Shown here in pieces: positions 8,949 to 17,197 of a stretch of DNA of 64,000 bases. Location of the stretch: positions 2,604,001-2,668,000 of the forward strand of contig OY969816.1 of the NCBI GenBank assembly GCA_963703385.1. Reading direction: 5' to 3'. The notes beneath the pieces are model-generated. The model searched no databases. It was given only the letters and a program-made list of their open reading frames with translations, and was not told the DNA's origin. Both the position numbers and the translations under genes were made by a program. The stretch's first letter is position 1. Each line of letters starts with the position of its first letter. Source of the stretch: Rhodoblastus sp963703385. Lineage in GTDB: Bacteria > Pseudomonadota > Alphaproteobacteria > Rhizobiales > Beijerinckiaceae.

Positions 8949-9024
8949 TGGTGAGCGCGCTGGGACTCGAACCCAGGACCCTTTGATTAAAAGTCAAATG
9001 CTCTACCAGCTGAGCTACGCGCTC
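8949..9024 (-). tRNA. trnK: tRNA-Lys (anticodon TTT)
   Basis: Minus-strand cloverleaf starting GAGCGCGTAGCTCAGCTGG at 9024. The anticodon stem-loop is TTTGACTTTTAATCAAA with TTT at the centre, the T-arm is GGGTTCGAGTCCC, and the acceptor 3' strand CGCGCTC is followed by A and an encoded CCA (8949-8951). The acceptor stem pairs 7 of 7. Confidence 0.96.
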
Positions 9025-9114
9025 CCTTGAGGGTGAGAGGGGAAGTACAAGGCTTCCCCGCGCCGGTCAATAGTCCATTCTCGGACTTGCCCGCGCCCCA
9101 GGCCGGGCAGGCTT

Positions 9115-10284
9115 TCAGCCCCGGCGGATTTTTTCGGCCACGGCGAAGAGGTGCGGATTGGCCTTGATCGTCCTCTTGGCGGCGCCGGCGAGCGCGAAAA
9201 AGGGCAGAGCCAGCCGCCCCAAAAATGTCGGCGGGTAAAGCGCGTCGACCAGTTGTTCGGCTTCGTCGCAAAAGACCGCCTTGTAGCGGGCCTCGCCGAC
9301 GCCGAGGTCGAAGGCCGAGAATTTTCGCGCGCAGGCGTCGCGCAGGACATGAGCGAGCAGGATTTCGCCGGGGCTCGATCTGGCGATCTCCGGATCGGGA
9401 TCGTAGGAGATGAACATGCCTTGCAGGCGCCCGCCATTCGCGCCCGCGCCCAGCGCCGCGACGATCCGGTCGCCTACAGCCAAGGCGTGAAGCTCGGCGC
9501 CGCCCTCCCCTTCCGCAAGCGCGCCATAAAAAGCCCGCAGGGCGTCGAGTTCGTCGTGGGCTAAGCGGAATTCCGGGCGGGCGGCCTTGTGCGCGAAAAA
9601 GGCGTCGAGAACTTTTGCCTTTTCCTGGCCGCTGGCGGCGCGGAAATGGCGCACGGCCCCCAAGGCGGCGAGGTGCTTTTCCTTCTTGCGCAATTTCTTG
9701 CGCGCCTCGGTGGAAAGCCGGCGCGCGAGAAAGGCGTCGCCGTCTTCCGGCAGATGGGCGGCGCGGGCGCAACTGGCCGCTGGCCAATGGTCCAGCCGCG
9801 CCAGAGGATTGGCCGCGCCGCGCCAGACGACGGGAAGACTCAGGAGACGATAGAGATGCGGCCCGCCCGGCGCGGCCCGCGCCGCCGCGCGCAGCAAAAA
9901 CTTCAGATCCCGTGCGGAAAAATCAGCGTCGGCGCGGAACAGGCCGAGATTGTAATTGGAATGTTTTTCGCCGGGGAATTGCGCCACCCGCAAGGGGCCG
10001 AAATGGAACAGGGCGAGCGGCAGGACGGCGAGCGGCGCACTCGATGCGTCGCGGGCGACGATGAAAAACGGTTTTGCTGTCCGGCGTGATCCGAAAATCT
10101 CGAACCAGGCGAGGACGAAGCGCTCGCTCTGGTAAAACGAGCCGCGCGTTTCGGGCGACAATTCGCGCCATGCCGCCAGGACCTGAGCCGGATCGCCCAA
10201 AACCTCGACCCGCGCGAAAGGCGTCCGCGCCGCGCCAGCGCGGGCAAACGAGGTGGGAACAGTTTGCGGCGTGGCGACGGACAT
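9115..10284 (-). CDS. GNAT-type acetyltransferase (CelD/BcsL, BioF2-like)
   Basis: A 389-aa cytoplasmic protein resembling the CelD/BcsL-type acetyltransferases associated with polysaccharide synthesis. The N-terminal part contains the typical opening WRELSPETRGSFYQSERFVL. The C-terminal GNAT-like fold carries ALGAGANGGRLQGMFISYDP and FDLGVGEARYKAVFCDEAE, the latter like the substrate-pocket segment of BioF2 proteins. It is transcribed divergently from a polysaccharide deacetylase 104 bp away, which supports a joint role in exopolysaccharide or cell-wall sugar acylation. Assignment is by motif recall, not alignment. Confidence 0.8.
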   Translation of the reverse strand: MSVATPQTVPTSFARAGAARTPFARVEVLGDPAQVLAAWRELSPETRGSFYQSERFVLAWFEIFGSRRTAKPFFIVARDASSAPLAVLPLALFHFGPLRVAQFPGEKHSNYNLGLFRADADFSARDLKFLLRAAARAAPGGPHLYRLLSLPVVWRGAANPLARLDHWPAASCARAAHLPEDGDAFLARRLSTEARKKLRKKEKHLAALGAVRHFRAASGQEKAKVLDAFFAHKAARPEFRLAHDELDALRAFYGALAEGEGGAELHALAVGDRIVAALGAGANGGRLQGMFISYDPDPEIARSSPGEILLAHVLRDACARKFSAFDLGVGEARYKAVFCDEAEQLVDALYPPTFLGRLALPFFALAGAAKRTIKANPHLFAVAEKIRRG

Positions 10285-10387
10285 CGGGCCTTTCCTGCGG
10301 CGAGCCGCCTTCTCTTATCAATAAAAGGTCAATGCTTGCTTGCTAGCTTGTTTGCCCGACCTTTCAACCTCTGGCGCCCCGTCCGCA

Positions 10388-11437
10388 ATGAACTGGAAGA
10401 ACAACGCCATCGCCGCCGGCTTCAATTTGTTCCGCGCCACCGGCCTGCACCATCTGGCCGGCGAAATTTTTCGCGGACGCGGCGTGATTCTAACCTTCCA
10501 CCGGGTGCGCCCCGCGCCGAAAACCGGCTTTGCGCCCAACGCCTTGCTGGAGATCACGCCGGACTTTTTCGACGCCGTCCTCACCCGGCTGCGCGAGACC
10601 GGCCTTGCCCTGGTCTCGTTCGACGAGGCGATGTTCCGGCTGGCGACCGGCGAGGGCGGCCCCTTCGCGGCGCTAACCTTCGACGACGGCTTCCGCGACC
10701 TTCGGGACCATGCCTTGCCCGCTCTGGAGCGCCATGACGCGCCGGCGACTTTTTACATCGCGCCGGGTCTGGCCGACCGGACCGCGCGCCTGTGGTGGGT
10801 GGAGCTGGAGCAGGCCGTACGGCGGCTCGACCGCATCGAACTCGATCTCGACGGCGCCCGCCTCGTTCTGCCGTCGCGCGACGACGGCGAAAAAAGCGCG
10901 GCCTTCGAGCGAGTCTATTGGCTGCTGCGCGGCGGCGGCGACGAGCGCCTGCTGGCGGCGGTCGCGCAACTCAGCGCCAAGGCCGGGATCAACGCCCAAA
11001 AACTGGTCGAGGAAAACTGCCTGGGCTGGGACGAATTGCGCGAGCTTGCGGACCACGAACTGGCGACCATCGGCGCCCATACCATGACCCATCCCCGCCT
11101 CGCGAGCCTGCCGGTCGAGGCGGCGCGGCGGGAAATGGCGGAAAGCCGCGACCGGCTGGAAAAAGAATTCGGCCGGACCATCCGCCATTTCGCTTATCCC
11201 TATGGCGACGCCAATTCGGCGGGACCGCGGGAATTCACGCTCGCCACTGAGGTCGGCTTTGCGACGGCGACGACGACGCGGCCCGGCATGATCTTCCCCG
11301 AACATGCAAGCCATCTCTTCGCCTTGCCGCGCCTTTCGGTGAACGGTCTGTGGCAGGACCTCGCCAGTTTCGACGTGCTGCTGTCCGGCGCGCCCTTCGC
11401 ACTGTGGAACGGCGGCCGAAGGCTCAATGTGGGGTGA
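10388..11437 (+). CDS. Polysaccharide deacetylase (NodB homology)
   Basis: A 349-aa protein. ATG 10388 gives MNWKNNAIAAGFNLFRATGL, matching family N-termini better than the longer frame from 10340. NodB motifs are visible: ALTFDDGFRDLRDH (metal/catalytic Asp pair, about residue 97), IGAHTMTHPRLASL (His ligands, about 230) and HFAYPYGDANSAGP. It likely removes acetyl groups from a carbohydrate in envelope or exopolysaccharide metabolism. Divergent to the acetyltransferase at 9115-10284. The tandem repeat array starts 16 bp after its stop. Confidence 0.9.
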   Translation: MNWKNNAIAAGFNLFRATGLHHLAGEIFRGRGVILTFHRVRPAPKTGFAPNALLEITPDFFDAVLTRLRETGLALVSFDEAMFRLATGEGGPFAALTFDDGFRDLRDHALPALERHDAPATFYIAPGLADRTARLWWVELEQAVRRLDRIELDLDGARLVLPSRDDGEKSAAFERVYWLLRGGGDERLLAAVAQLSAKAGINAQKLVEENCLGWDELRELADHELATIGAHTMTHPRLASLPVEAARREMAESRDRLEKEFGRTIRHFAYPYGDANSAGPREFTLATEVGFATATTTRPGMIFPEHASHLFALPRLSVNGLWQDLASFDVLLSGAPFALWNGGRRLNVG

Positions 11438-11452
11438 ACCCGTCGCGCCAGC

Positions 11453-11697
11453 GGTTGGCGCACGCCAGAGCGAACGCTCCACAGACTCCGCGAGCGGTTG
11501 GCGCATGCCAGAGCGAGGGCTGCACATGCTCCGCGAGCGGTTGGCGCATGCCAGAGCGAGGGCTGCACATGCTCCGCGAGCGGTTGGCGCATGCCAGAGC
11601 GAGCGCTGGACAGACTCCGCGAGCTTTTGGCGCATGCCAGAGCGTGCACTGGACATACGCCGCGAGCTTTTGCCGCATGCCGGAGCGAGCGGAAAAA
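11453..11697. repeat. 43-bp tandem repeat array (five full copies plus partial)
   Basis: Units begin at 11453, 11496, 11539, 11582, 11625 and 11668 (partial). Copies 2 and 3 are identical and copies 1, 4 and 5 vary, mainly in the middle. Each carries TTGGCGCATGCCAGAGCGA, with a small inverted repeat TGGC-GCAT-GCCA, and ends CCGCGAGC. The period is not a multiple of three, so frames rotate and this is not a repeat protein. There are no spacers, so it is not a CRISPR array. Confidence 0.92.
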
Positions 11698-11701
11698 ATC
11701 G

Positions 11702-11911
11702 TTATCTGTCCCCGCGCTCCATCCAGTTGATCAGCGGGACCATCGGAACGGCCCAGCCGAGGCCGAGAACGGCGAAAATCAGCAGCCGCAACGCCGAATT
11801 CTCGACCTTCATCGCTGTCGCCTGCGCCAGGACCATTGCGAAAAGCGCGTAAACGATCACGAAAACGACCATGAAAATCGCGCCGATGAGTTTCCGCTGA
11901 CGACTGCGCAT
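11702..11911 (-). CDS. DUF2842 small membrane protein
   Basis: A 69-aa protein from ATG 11911 (MRSRQRKLIGAIFMVVFVIV), chosen because GAGGAGAG lies just upstream. A longer frame to 11944 lacks such a site. Two hydrophobic segments are present (residues about 8-30 and 42-60), ending VPLINWMERGDR. This matches the alphaproteobacterial DUF2842 family in length and topology. Inner membrane; function unknown. It is convergent with the deacetylase across the repeat array. Confidence 0.8.
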   Translation of the reverse strand: MRSRQRKLIGAIFMVVFVIVYALFAMVLAQATAMKVENSALRLLIFAVLGLGWAVPMVPLINWMERGDR

Positions 11912-12036
11912 GAAATCTCTCCTCGTCGAGGTCTTGCGCGACACGGTCGGTTCATACCAAGATCAGCCTTAGCGGCGCAATGCCAATGGGCCTTCGCCCG
12001 TTGCGCCGCAGCGTCAAAATATGGGGAGATTTCTAT

Positions 12037-12549
12037 ATGCGTATCGTGAACAAATCCACACTGGTCCTGGCCTGCATGTTCGGCGCCATGGCTTTTTCGC
12101 AGGCGAACGCACAGCCGCAGCCACCCGCGCCGGACTCGGAAGAAATGGCCTCGCCGCAGGCAATGTGGCTCGACGAGATGTGTTCGGCCAGGAACGGCCA
12201 CCAGGGCATGGCCGAAGAAATGCAGGGCCGCGCCGAACATATGGCGACCATGCTGGAGCTGAACCCGAGCCAGGTTATGGCGCTCAAGGACATCGACATC
12301 GCGCGGATGAAAGGCGCCAGCGATTTCCGGGCCTCGATCTGCGCCCACAAGCCCGACCTCGCGACCTTCACCGGCCGCCTCAATTTCCGTGTGGCCATGA
12401 TGCAGCATCGGCTGGATGCATTCAAAGACGAAGCCGGCAGGCTCTCCTCCTTCTACAACAGCCTCGACGCCAAGCAGAAGGCCGCCTTCGAGGAGATGGG
12501 CGCGGACGAGGACATGCACCACGAGGGCATGCACGGGCCGGACGAATAA
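12037..12549 (+). CDS. Spy/CpxP-like periplasmic protein
   Basis: A 170-aa exported protein. ATG 12037 follows GGGGAGA and starts a signal peptide (KSTLVLACMFGAMAFSQANA). The mature part is helical, Met- and Gln-rich, with two LTxxQ-like spots (ELNPSQVMALKDID and SLDAKQKAAFEEM). It ends in a Met/His-rich acidic tail (EDMHHEGMHGPDE) that could bind metal. The family contains envelope-stress chaperones; a metal-responsive role is an inference from the tail. Upstream of ctaA on the same strand, with a 101-bp gap. Confidence 0.75.
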   Translation: MRIVNKSTLVLACMFGAMAFSQANAQPQPPAPDSEEMASPQAMWLDEMCSARNGHQGMAEEMQGRAEHMATMLELNPSQVMALKDIDIARMKGASDFRASICAHKPDLATFTGRLNFRVAMMQHRLDAFKDEAGRLSSFYNSLDAKQKAAFEEMGADEDMHHEGMHGPDE

Positions 12550-12650
12550 GCCGTCCAAATCGGAATTTTGGCCGCGGCGGCGCCCCGCCGCGGCATTTGC
12601 TTGATGACCGTCGATCATTGCAGCCCGGCGCGCCGGGATCCGGAAGCGAA

Positions 12651-13709
12651 ATGCCGCGACGCAATCATCATCGGGTGAATGGCGAGACCCCCGATCCCGA
12701 TCGCGCGATTCGGCTCTGGCTCTGGCTGGTCGCCGCGGGCGTTTTCGCCATGGTCGTCGTCGGCGGCGCGACAAGGCTGACCGAATCAGGCCTCTCGATC
12801 ACCGAATGGAAGCCGGTCACCGGCGTGCTGCCGCCGCTTTCCGCCGCCGACTGGGCCCAGGCTTTCGCGAAATACCAGCAGATTCCACAATATCATCAAA
12901 TGTTCCCGGGCATGGACCTCGCCCGGTTCAAGACCATCTATGGCTGGGAGTGGAGCCACCGCCTGCTCGGCCGGCTCGTGGGCGTTCTGTTTGCCTTTCC
13001 TTTCCTGTTTTTTTGGGCGCGCGGAAAAATCGGCGGCGGGTTGCGCTGGCGGCTCGCCGTCATTTTCGCGCTCGGAGCCTTGCAAGGCTTTGTCGGCTGG
13101 TGGATGGTCTCGTCCGGCCTCGTCCATCGCGTCGAGGTGGCGCAGGAGCGGCTGGCGATCCACCTCCTGCTCGCCTCCTTGATCTTTGCCGCGGTGGTCT
13201 GGACCGCCGTCGGCCTCGCGCCCAATTACCGTGACCCGCTTGGACCGGACGCCCGGAGTTTTGGCCCCGAGGCCAGCGCGCTGCTGGCGCTGATTCTGAC
13301 GCAGATCGGCCTTGGCGGCCTCGTCGCCGGCCTGCGCGCCGGCTATAGCTACAACAGCTGGCCGCTGATGGACGGCCATTTCATCCCGCCGCGCGACGAC
13401 CTGTTCTTCCTAAAGCCGTGGGCCGCCAATTTCGTCGACAACATCACGATGGTTCAGTTCCAGCATCGCATGATGGCCTATGTCGTGCTGGCGCTGGCTT
13501 TGTTCCATGCCGTCCACATCGGTCGGGAGACGGTGGCCAAGCGCGCGGCGCGGCGGGCGCGGGTTCTCGCCGGCCTGGTGGCGATCCAGGTTTTGGTCGG
13601 CATAACCGCGCTGCTGCTGGTCGCGCCGCCTGCCGTCGCCATGGCGCATCAGGCCTTCGCCATGATCGTGCTGGCGATGGCGACGATCCATCGGCGCAAG
13701 CTGGGCTAG
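12651..13709 (+). CDS. ctaA: Heme A synthase
   Basis: A 352-aa integral inner-membrane protein of the COX15/CtaA family that oxidises the heme O methyl group to give heme A for aa3-type cytochrome oxidase. About eight transmembrane segments are apparent. Conserved His-containing motifs are present: GGATRLTESGLSITEWKPV, WEWSHRLLGRLVG, GLVHRVEVAQERLAIHLLLA, FQHRMMAYVVLALALFHAVH and VAMAHQAFAMIVLAM. ATG 12651 has a GGAAGCGA upstream. Its stop overlaps the stop of the convergent thioesterase gene. Confidence 0.95.
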   Translation: MPRRNHHRVNGETPDPDRAIRLWLWLVAAGVFAMVVVGGATRLTESGLSITEWKPVTGVLPPLSAADWAQAFAKYQQIPQYHQMFPGMDLARFKTIYGWEWSHRLLGRLVGVLFAFPFLFFWARGKIGGGLRWRLAVIFALGALQGFVGWWMVSSGLVHRVEVAQERLAIHLLLASLIFAAVVWTAVGLAPNYRDPLGPDARSFGPEASALLALILTQIGLGGLVAGLRAGYSYNSWPLMDGHFIPPRDDLFFLKPWAANFVDNITMVQFQHRMMAYVVLALALFHAVHIGRETVAKRAARRARVLAGLVAIQVLVGITALLLVAPPAVAMAHQAFAMIVLAMATIHRRKLG

Positions 13710-14152
13710 TTTTTGCCGCCCTCCAGCCATGTCCGCGCCTCCTCGGAAAAAGGTTTTGAGCGCCGCGTCGTCACGTCGGTCAGCACGACAATCGATTCGC
13801 CGGTGGCGACACATTCGCCGTTGTGGAAAACCGCCTGCTCCAGCCTGAGCGAACTGCGCCCGACCGCGGCGACCCGCGTGCCGATGTCGACCTCGCCCGG
13901 CCAGTTCACCTCGCGACGAAAATCCAGCACCAGCCGCGCGATCACAAAAGCGCCGTCCGGCCCCATCAGATCGACGCCGCCATTGATCAGCATGTCCACC
14001 CGCCCGGTTTCGAGAAAAGTGGCGAAAACCGCGTTGTTGACATGGCCCTGGCGGTCGGTGTCGCCGTAACGCAGTTTTTCGCGCGTACGGAACGGAAAAT
14101 TTTCCGGCGCCGGCGCCGGGCCGGGCGCGGCGTTGGGCGGTTTTTGCGACAT
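13706..14152 (-). CDS. Acyl-CoA thioesterase family (hotdog fold, 4HBT)
   Basis: A 148-aa cytoplasmic protein with the hotdog signature RYGDTDRQGHVNNAVFATFL (about residues 28-47; Asp and the GHVNN turn form the active site) followed by LDFRREVNWPGEVDIGTRV. Length and motif match YbgC/FadM-like thioesterases acting on short or hydroxylated acyl-CoAs. It overlaps the end of ctaA by 4 bp in convergent orientation. Confidence 0.88.
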   Translation of the reverse strand: MSQKPPNAAPGPAPAPENFPFRTREKLRYGDTDRQGHVNNAVFATFLETGRVDMLINGGVDLMGPDGAFVIARLVLDFRREVNWPGEVDIGTRVAAVGRSSLRLEQAVFHNGECVATGESIVVLTDVTTRRSKPFSEEARTWLEGGKN

Positions 14153-14163
14153 GGGGCCTCGCT

Positions 14164-14267
14164 AGAGCATATTCCCGAAAAGTTGATAGACTTTTCGGAT
14201 CAGAATATGCGTCAAAACAACGAAAGTGCAGAGCGCGTTCGACTCTGTGATTTACGAACGCGCTCTA
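14164..14267 (+). repeat. MITE-like dispersed repeat, copy B
   Basis: About 104 bp, bounded by TAGAGC on the left and GCTCTA on the right, so both ends carry a TA and short inverted repeats. It contains the hairpin CCCGAAAAGT-tgatag-ACTTTTCGG and GAACGCGC near its right end. It is nearly identical to copy C at 43851-43956 and in opposite orientation to copy A at 501-605. Confidence 0.85.
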
Positions 14268-14370
14268 AGCGGCTGGAGGGGGCGAATCTATCCTTGATCG
14301 CGCCACGTTGCGACCGCGCGCTTTCGTGTTAACCTTGCGCGGCCAAAGATCAATTCGCGGTTGGCCGAGC

Positions 14371-14871
14371 ATGGAAAAACGCCTTTCCGCCCTCCTGTTC
14401 GCCGCTTTGGGCCTTCTCGCGGCCCCTGGCGTCCGCGCCGAGCCGGCGCAGACGGCGGCCGTGTTCGATGCGGTTTTGATCAACAGCTCGCCGCAGCCCA
14501 CCACGCCGGAAGAGACGGCGCGGATCGCGAAATTCACCGCGCAACTGAAACAGGCGCTGGACGAATCGGGCCGCTATCGCGCGATCGATCTGGCGCCGAT
14601 CGAAAAGGACATCGACGCGGTTCGTGACATCACCGATTGCAACGGCTGCGAGGTCGATCTGGCGAAAAAGGCCGGGGCGCAGGTCGCTGTGGTCGCCTGG
14701 GTGCAAAAGGTGAGCAATCTGATCCTGAACATGAACATCCGCATCGTGGACGCCAAAACCGGCGCGACGCTCAAGGGCGGCAGCATCGACATCCGCGGCG
14801 ATGACGACCAGACCTGGGGCCGGGGCCTGAAATATCTTCTGGCGGAACATGTTTTGGCGCCGTCGCGCTGA
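14371..14871 (+). CDS. DUF2380/DUF3280-like exported protein
   Basis: A 166-aa protein with a signal peptide (LSALLFAALGLLAAPGVRAE). The mature part contains VFDAVLINSSPQPTTPEET, a CNGCEVDLAKKAGAQ segment and KGGSIDIRGDDDQTWGRGLK. This pattern matches the DUF2380/DUF3280 family of periplasmic proteins of unknown function found in Alphaproteobacteria. ATG 14371 is where the signal peptide begins. Monocistronic by spacing. Confidence 0.72.
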   Translation: MEKRLSALLFAALGLLAAPGVRAEPAQTAAVFDAVLINSSPQPTTPEETARIAKFTAQLKQALDESGRYRAIDLAPIEKDIDAVRDITDCNGCEVDLAKKAGAQVAVVAWVQKVSNLILNMNIRIVDAKTGATLKGGSIDIRGDDDQTWGRGLKYLLAEHVLAPSR

Positions 14872-15087
14872 GGACCGGCAGGTCCGCTTTCCGTCGCCCT
14901 TTCGAATTTCGACGCCCCCTCTCCAGGAAACCGGCCGAGACCGCGGCAAAATTACGCGCGTCCCTCCATCTTTGGTTGAGTCGAAAGGCGCAGCTTCCGC
15001 CCGCCAAAATCATTGGCAATTTCAACGTCGCGTGAAATATTTGCGACGGGCCGGGCGGACCGGCGGCGATTGGCAAGGAACGGGAAC

Positions 15088-17160
15088 ATGGGCGAGAGCG
15101 CAAATGACGAAAAACGCGTGCGCGGGCCGCGGCTTTTCGCGATCGTCGGCCCGTTCCAGAGCGGCAAGACCACTCTGCTCGAATGTCTCCTCACACGCTC
15201 CGGCGCCCTGGCGCGCCAAGGCTCGGTGCGCGACGGCTCCTCGGTCGGCGATTCGAGCGCCGAGGCCCGCGCCCACGCCGCAAGCGTCGAGGCCAATATC
15301 GCCTCGGTCGATTATCTCGGCGACCGCTTCACCTTCATCGACCTGCCCGGCTCGATCGAATTCGCCCATGAGGCGCGCAACGTCCTGCCGCTCTGCGACG
15401 CGGCGATCGTGGTCTGCGAGGCGGACGAACGCAAGCTGCCGGCCCTGCGCATGATTTTGCGCGAGCTCGAAGATCTCGGCGTCCCGCGCATCCTGTTCCT
15501 CAACAAGATCGACCAGGCCGACCTGCGCATCCGCGAAACGCTGGCCATGCTCCAGCCGGCCTCGCAGACGCCGCTGCTGCTGCGGCAAATCCCGGTCTGG
15601 CAGAACGGCATCGTCACCGGCTTCATCGATCTCGCGCTGGAGCGCGCCTTCGTCTATCGCGAACACGCGCCTTCCGTCGTGGTCGACGTTCCCGGCGGCG
15701 AACTGCCGCGCGAGAAGGAAGAGCGCTACACCATGCTGGAGCGCCTCGCCGATTATGACGACGCTTTGATGGAAGAGCTGATTTCCGACATCGAGCCGCC
15801 CCGCGACCAGATCTTCGACGATCTCACCCGCGATCTGCGCGAGGGCCTGGTCGCGCCGGTCCTGATCGGCTCGGCCGAGGCAGGCCACGGCGTCACCCGC
15901 CTGCTGAAGGCCTTGCGTCATGAAGCGCCGGGAATCGCCCAGGCGCGCGCCCGGCTCGGGCTCGCCGACGACGGGCCGGCGCTGGCGCATGCGGTCAAGA
16001 CCATCCACACCGCCCATGGCGGCAAGCTCAGCTTCGCCCGCGTGCTGCGCGGCGCCTTCGCCGACGGCGCCGTGGTGAAAAGCGCCAGGGGCGAGGACCG
16101 AATCGCCGGCCTGTCCCGCCTGATGGGCCTCGCCGGATCGAAACAGGGCAAGGTGGAGGAAGGCGATTGCATCGCCTTCGGGCGGCTCGATCATGTCGCG
16201 ACCGGCGACACGTTCGGCGATTCCAAGGCGGTCGCCCCGGCGCCGGCGCTCGCAGCCGTGGCGCCGCCGCAGCCGGCCCATTGCATCGCGCTTCAAGTCA
16301 AGGACCGCAAGGACGAGGTTCGTCTTGCCGCCGCCATGGGCAAGCTTGCCGACGAGGACCCGTCGCTGTCCTTCGTGCAGGATCAGGAGGCCGGCGAGCT
16401 GAGGCTGTTCGGCCAGGGCGAAATGCATCTGCGCGTCGCGCTGGAGCGCCTTGCCGCGCGCTTCGGCGTCAGTGTGGAAGCGCACAAACCGGGCGTCGGC
16501 TATCGCGAAACCATCCGCCACCCGGTTTCGGTGCGCGGGCGGCACAAGAAGCAGTCGGGCGGCCACGGGCAGTTCGGCGATGTCGCGCTGGATGTCGCGC
16601 CTCTGCCGCGCGGCGAAGGCTTTGCCTTCAGCGAGACCGTCCATGGCGGCGCCGTGCCGCGAAACTATTTCGGCGCCATCGAGGAAGGCTGCAAGGACGC
16701 GCTGGAAAAGGGCGCGCTCGGCTTCCCGGTGGTCGATGTGGCGGCGACCCTCACCGACGGCTCCTATCACAGCGTCGATTCCTCCGACATGGCCTTCCGC
16801 ACCGCCGCGCGCATCGGCATGTCGGAGGCGCTGGGCAAGGCCAGTCCGGTGCTGCTGGAGCCGATCCTCGCCGTCAAGATCACGACGCCGAGCGAGGCCC
16901 TGTCGCGCATCACCGCCATCGTCTCCGGGCGGCGCGGCCAGATTCTGGGCTATGACGGGCGGCCGGGCTGGGAGGGCTGGGACGTGCTCAGCGCCTTGAT
17001 CCCGGAAGCGGAAATGGACGGGCTGATCGTCGAACTGCGCTCGGCGACGGCGGGCGTCGGCTCCTTCACCCAAAAATTCGACCATCTGGCCGAAATGGTC
17101 GGCAAGACGGCGGACGCCATCGTCGCCCACCACAACGGCGCGAAGGCCCCGGCGCATTGA
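15088..17160 (+). CDS. Elongation factor G-like GTPase (paralog, not canonical fusA)
   Basis: A 690-aa protein with EF-G domain order: G domain (P-loop GPFQSGKTTL at about residue 16, G3 FIDLPGSIEF, G4 NKID), domain II, and domains III-V. The segment GRHKKQSGGHGQFGDV with later SDMAFRTAARIGMSEAL is typical of EF-G domains IV-V. The G domain departs from canonical EF-G: the P-loop is not the usual GH(I/V)DxGKTT, and the G2 effector RGITI motif is not recognisable. This is typical of the EF-G-like paralogs seen in many Alphaproteobacteria, for which no translocation role is established. Standing away from rpsL/rpsG also argues against being the main fusA. Confidence 0.88.
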   Translation: MGESANDEKRVRGPRLFAIVGPFQSGKTTLLECLLTRSGALARQGSVRDGSSVGDSSAEARAHAASVEANIASVDYLGDRFTFIDLPGSIEFAHEARNVLPLCDAAIVVCEADERKLPALRMILRELEDLGVPRILFLNKIDQADLRIRETLAMLQPASQTPLLLRQIPVWQNGIVTGFIDLALERAFVYREHAPSVVVDVPGGELPREKEERYTMLERLADYDDALMEELISDIEPPRDQIFDDLTRDLREGLVAPVLIGSAEAGHGVTRLLKALRHEAPGIAQARARLGLADDGPALAHAVKTIHTAHGGKLSFARVLRGAFADGAVVKSARGEDRIAGLSRLMGLAGSKQGKVEEGDCIAFGRLDHVATGDTFGDSKAVAPAPALAAVAPPQPAHCIALQVKDRKDEVRLAAAMGKLADEDPSLSFVQDQEAGELRLFGQGEMHLRVALERLAARFGVSVEAHKPGVGYRETIRHPVSVRGRHKKQSGGHGQFGDVALDVAPLPRGEGFAFSETVHGGAVPRNYFGAIEEGCKDALEKGALGFPVVDVAATLTDGSYHSVDSSDMAFRTAARIGMSEALGKASPVLLEPILAVKITTPSEALSRITAIVSGRRGQILGYDGRPGWEGWDVLSALIPEAEMDGLIVELRSATAGVGSFTQKFDHLAEMVGKTADAIVAHHNGAKAPAH

Positions 17161-17197
17161 GTGCGGCGTCGTCGCTCGTCAGAATTTCGCGCCGGGA

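Noticed and set aside
11453..11697. CRISPR array
   Set aside because: Repeats are contiguous with a 43-bp period and no unique spacers; no cas genes nearby.
15022..17157. A 711-codon open frame on the minus strand
   Set aside because: Antisense shadow of the EF-G-like gene.
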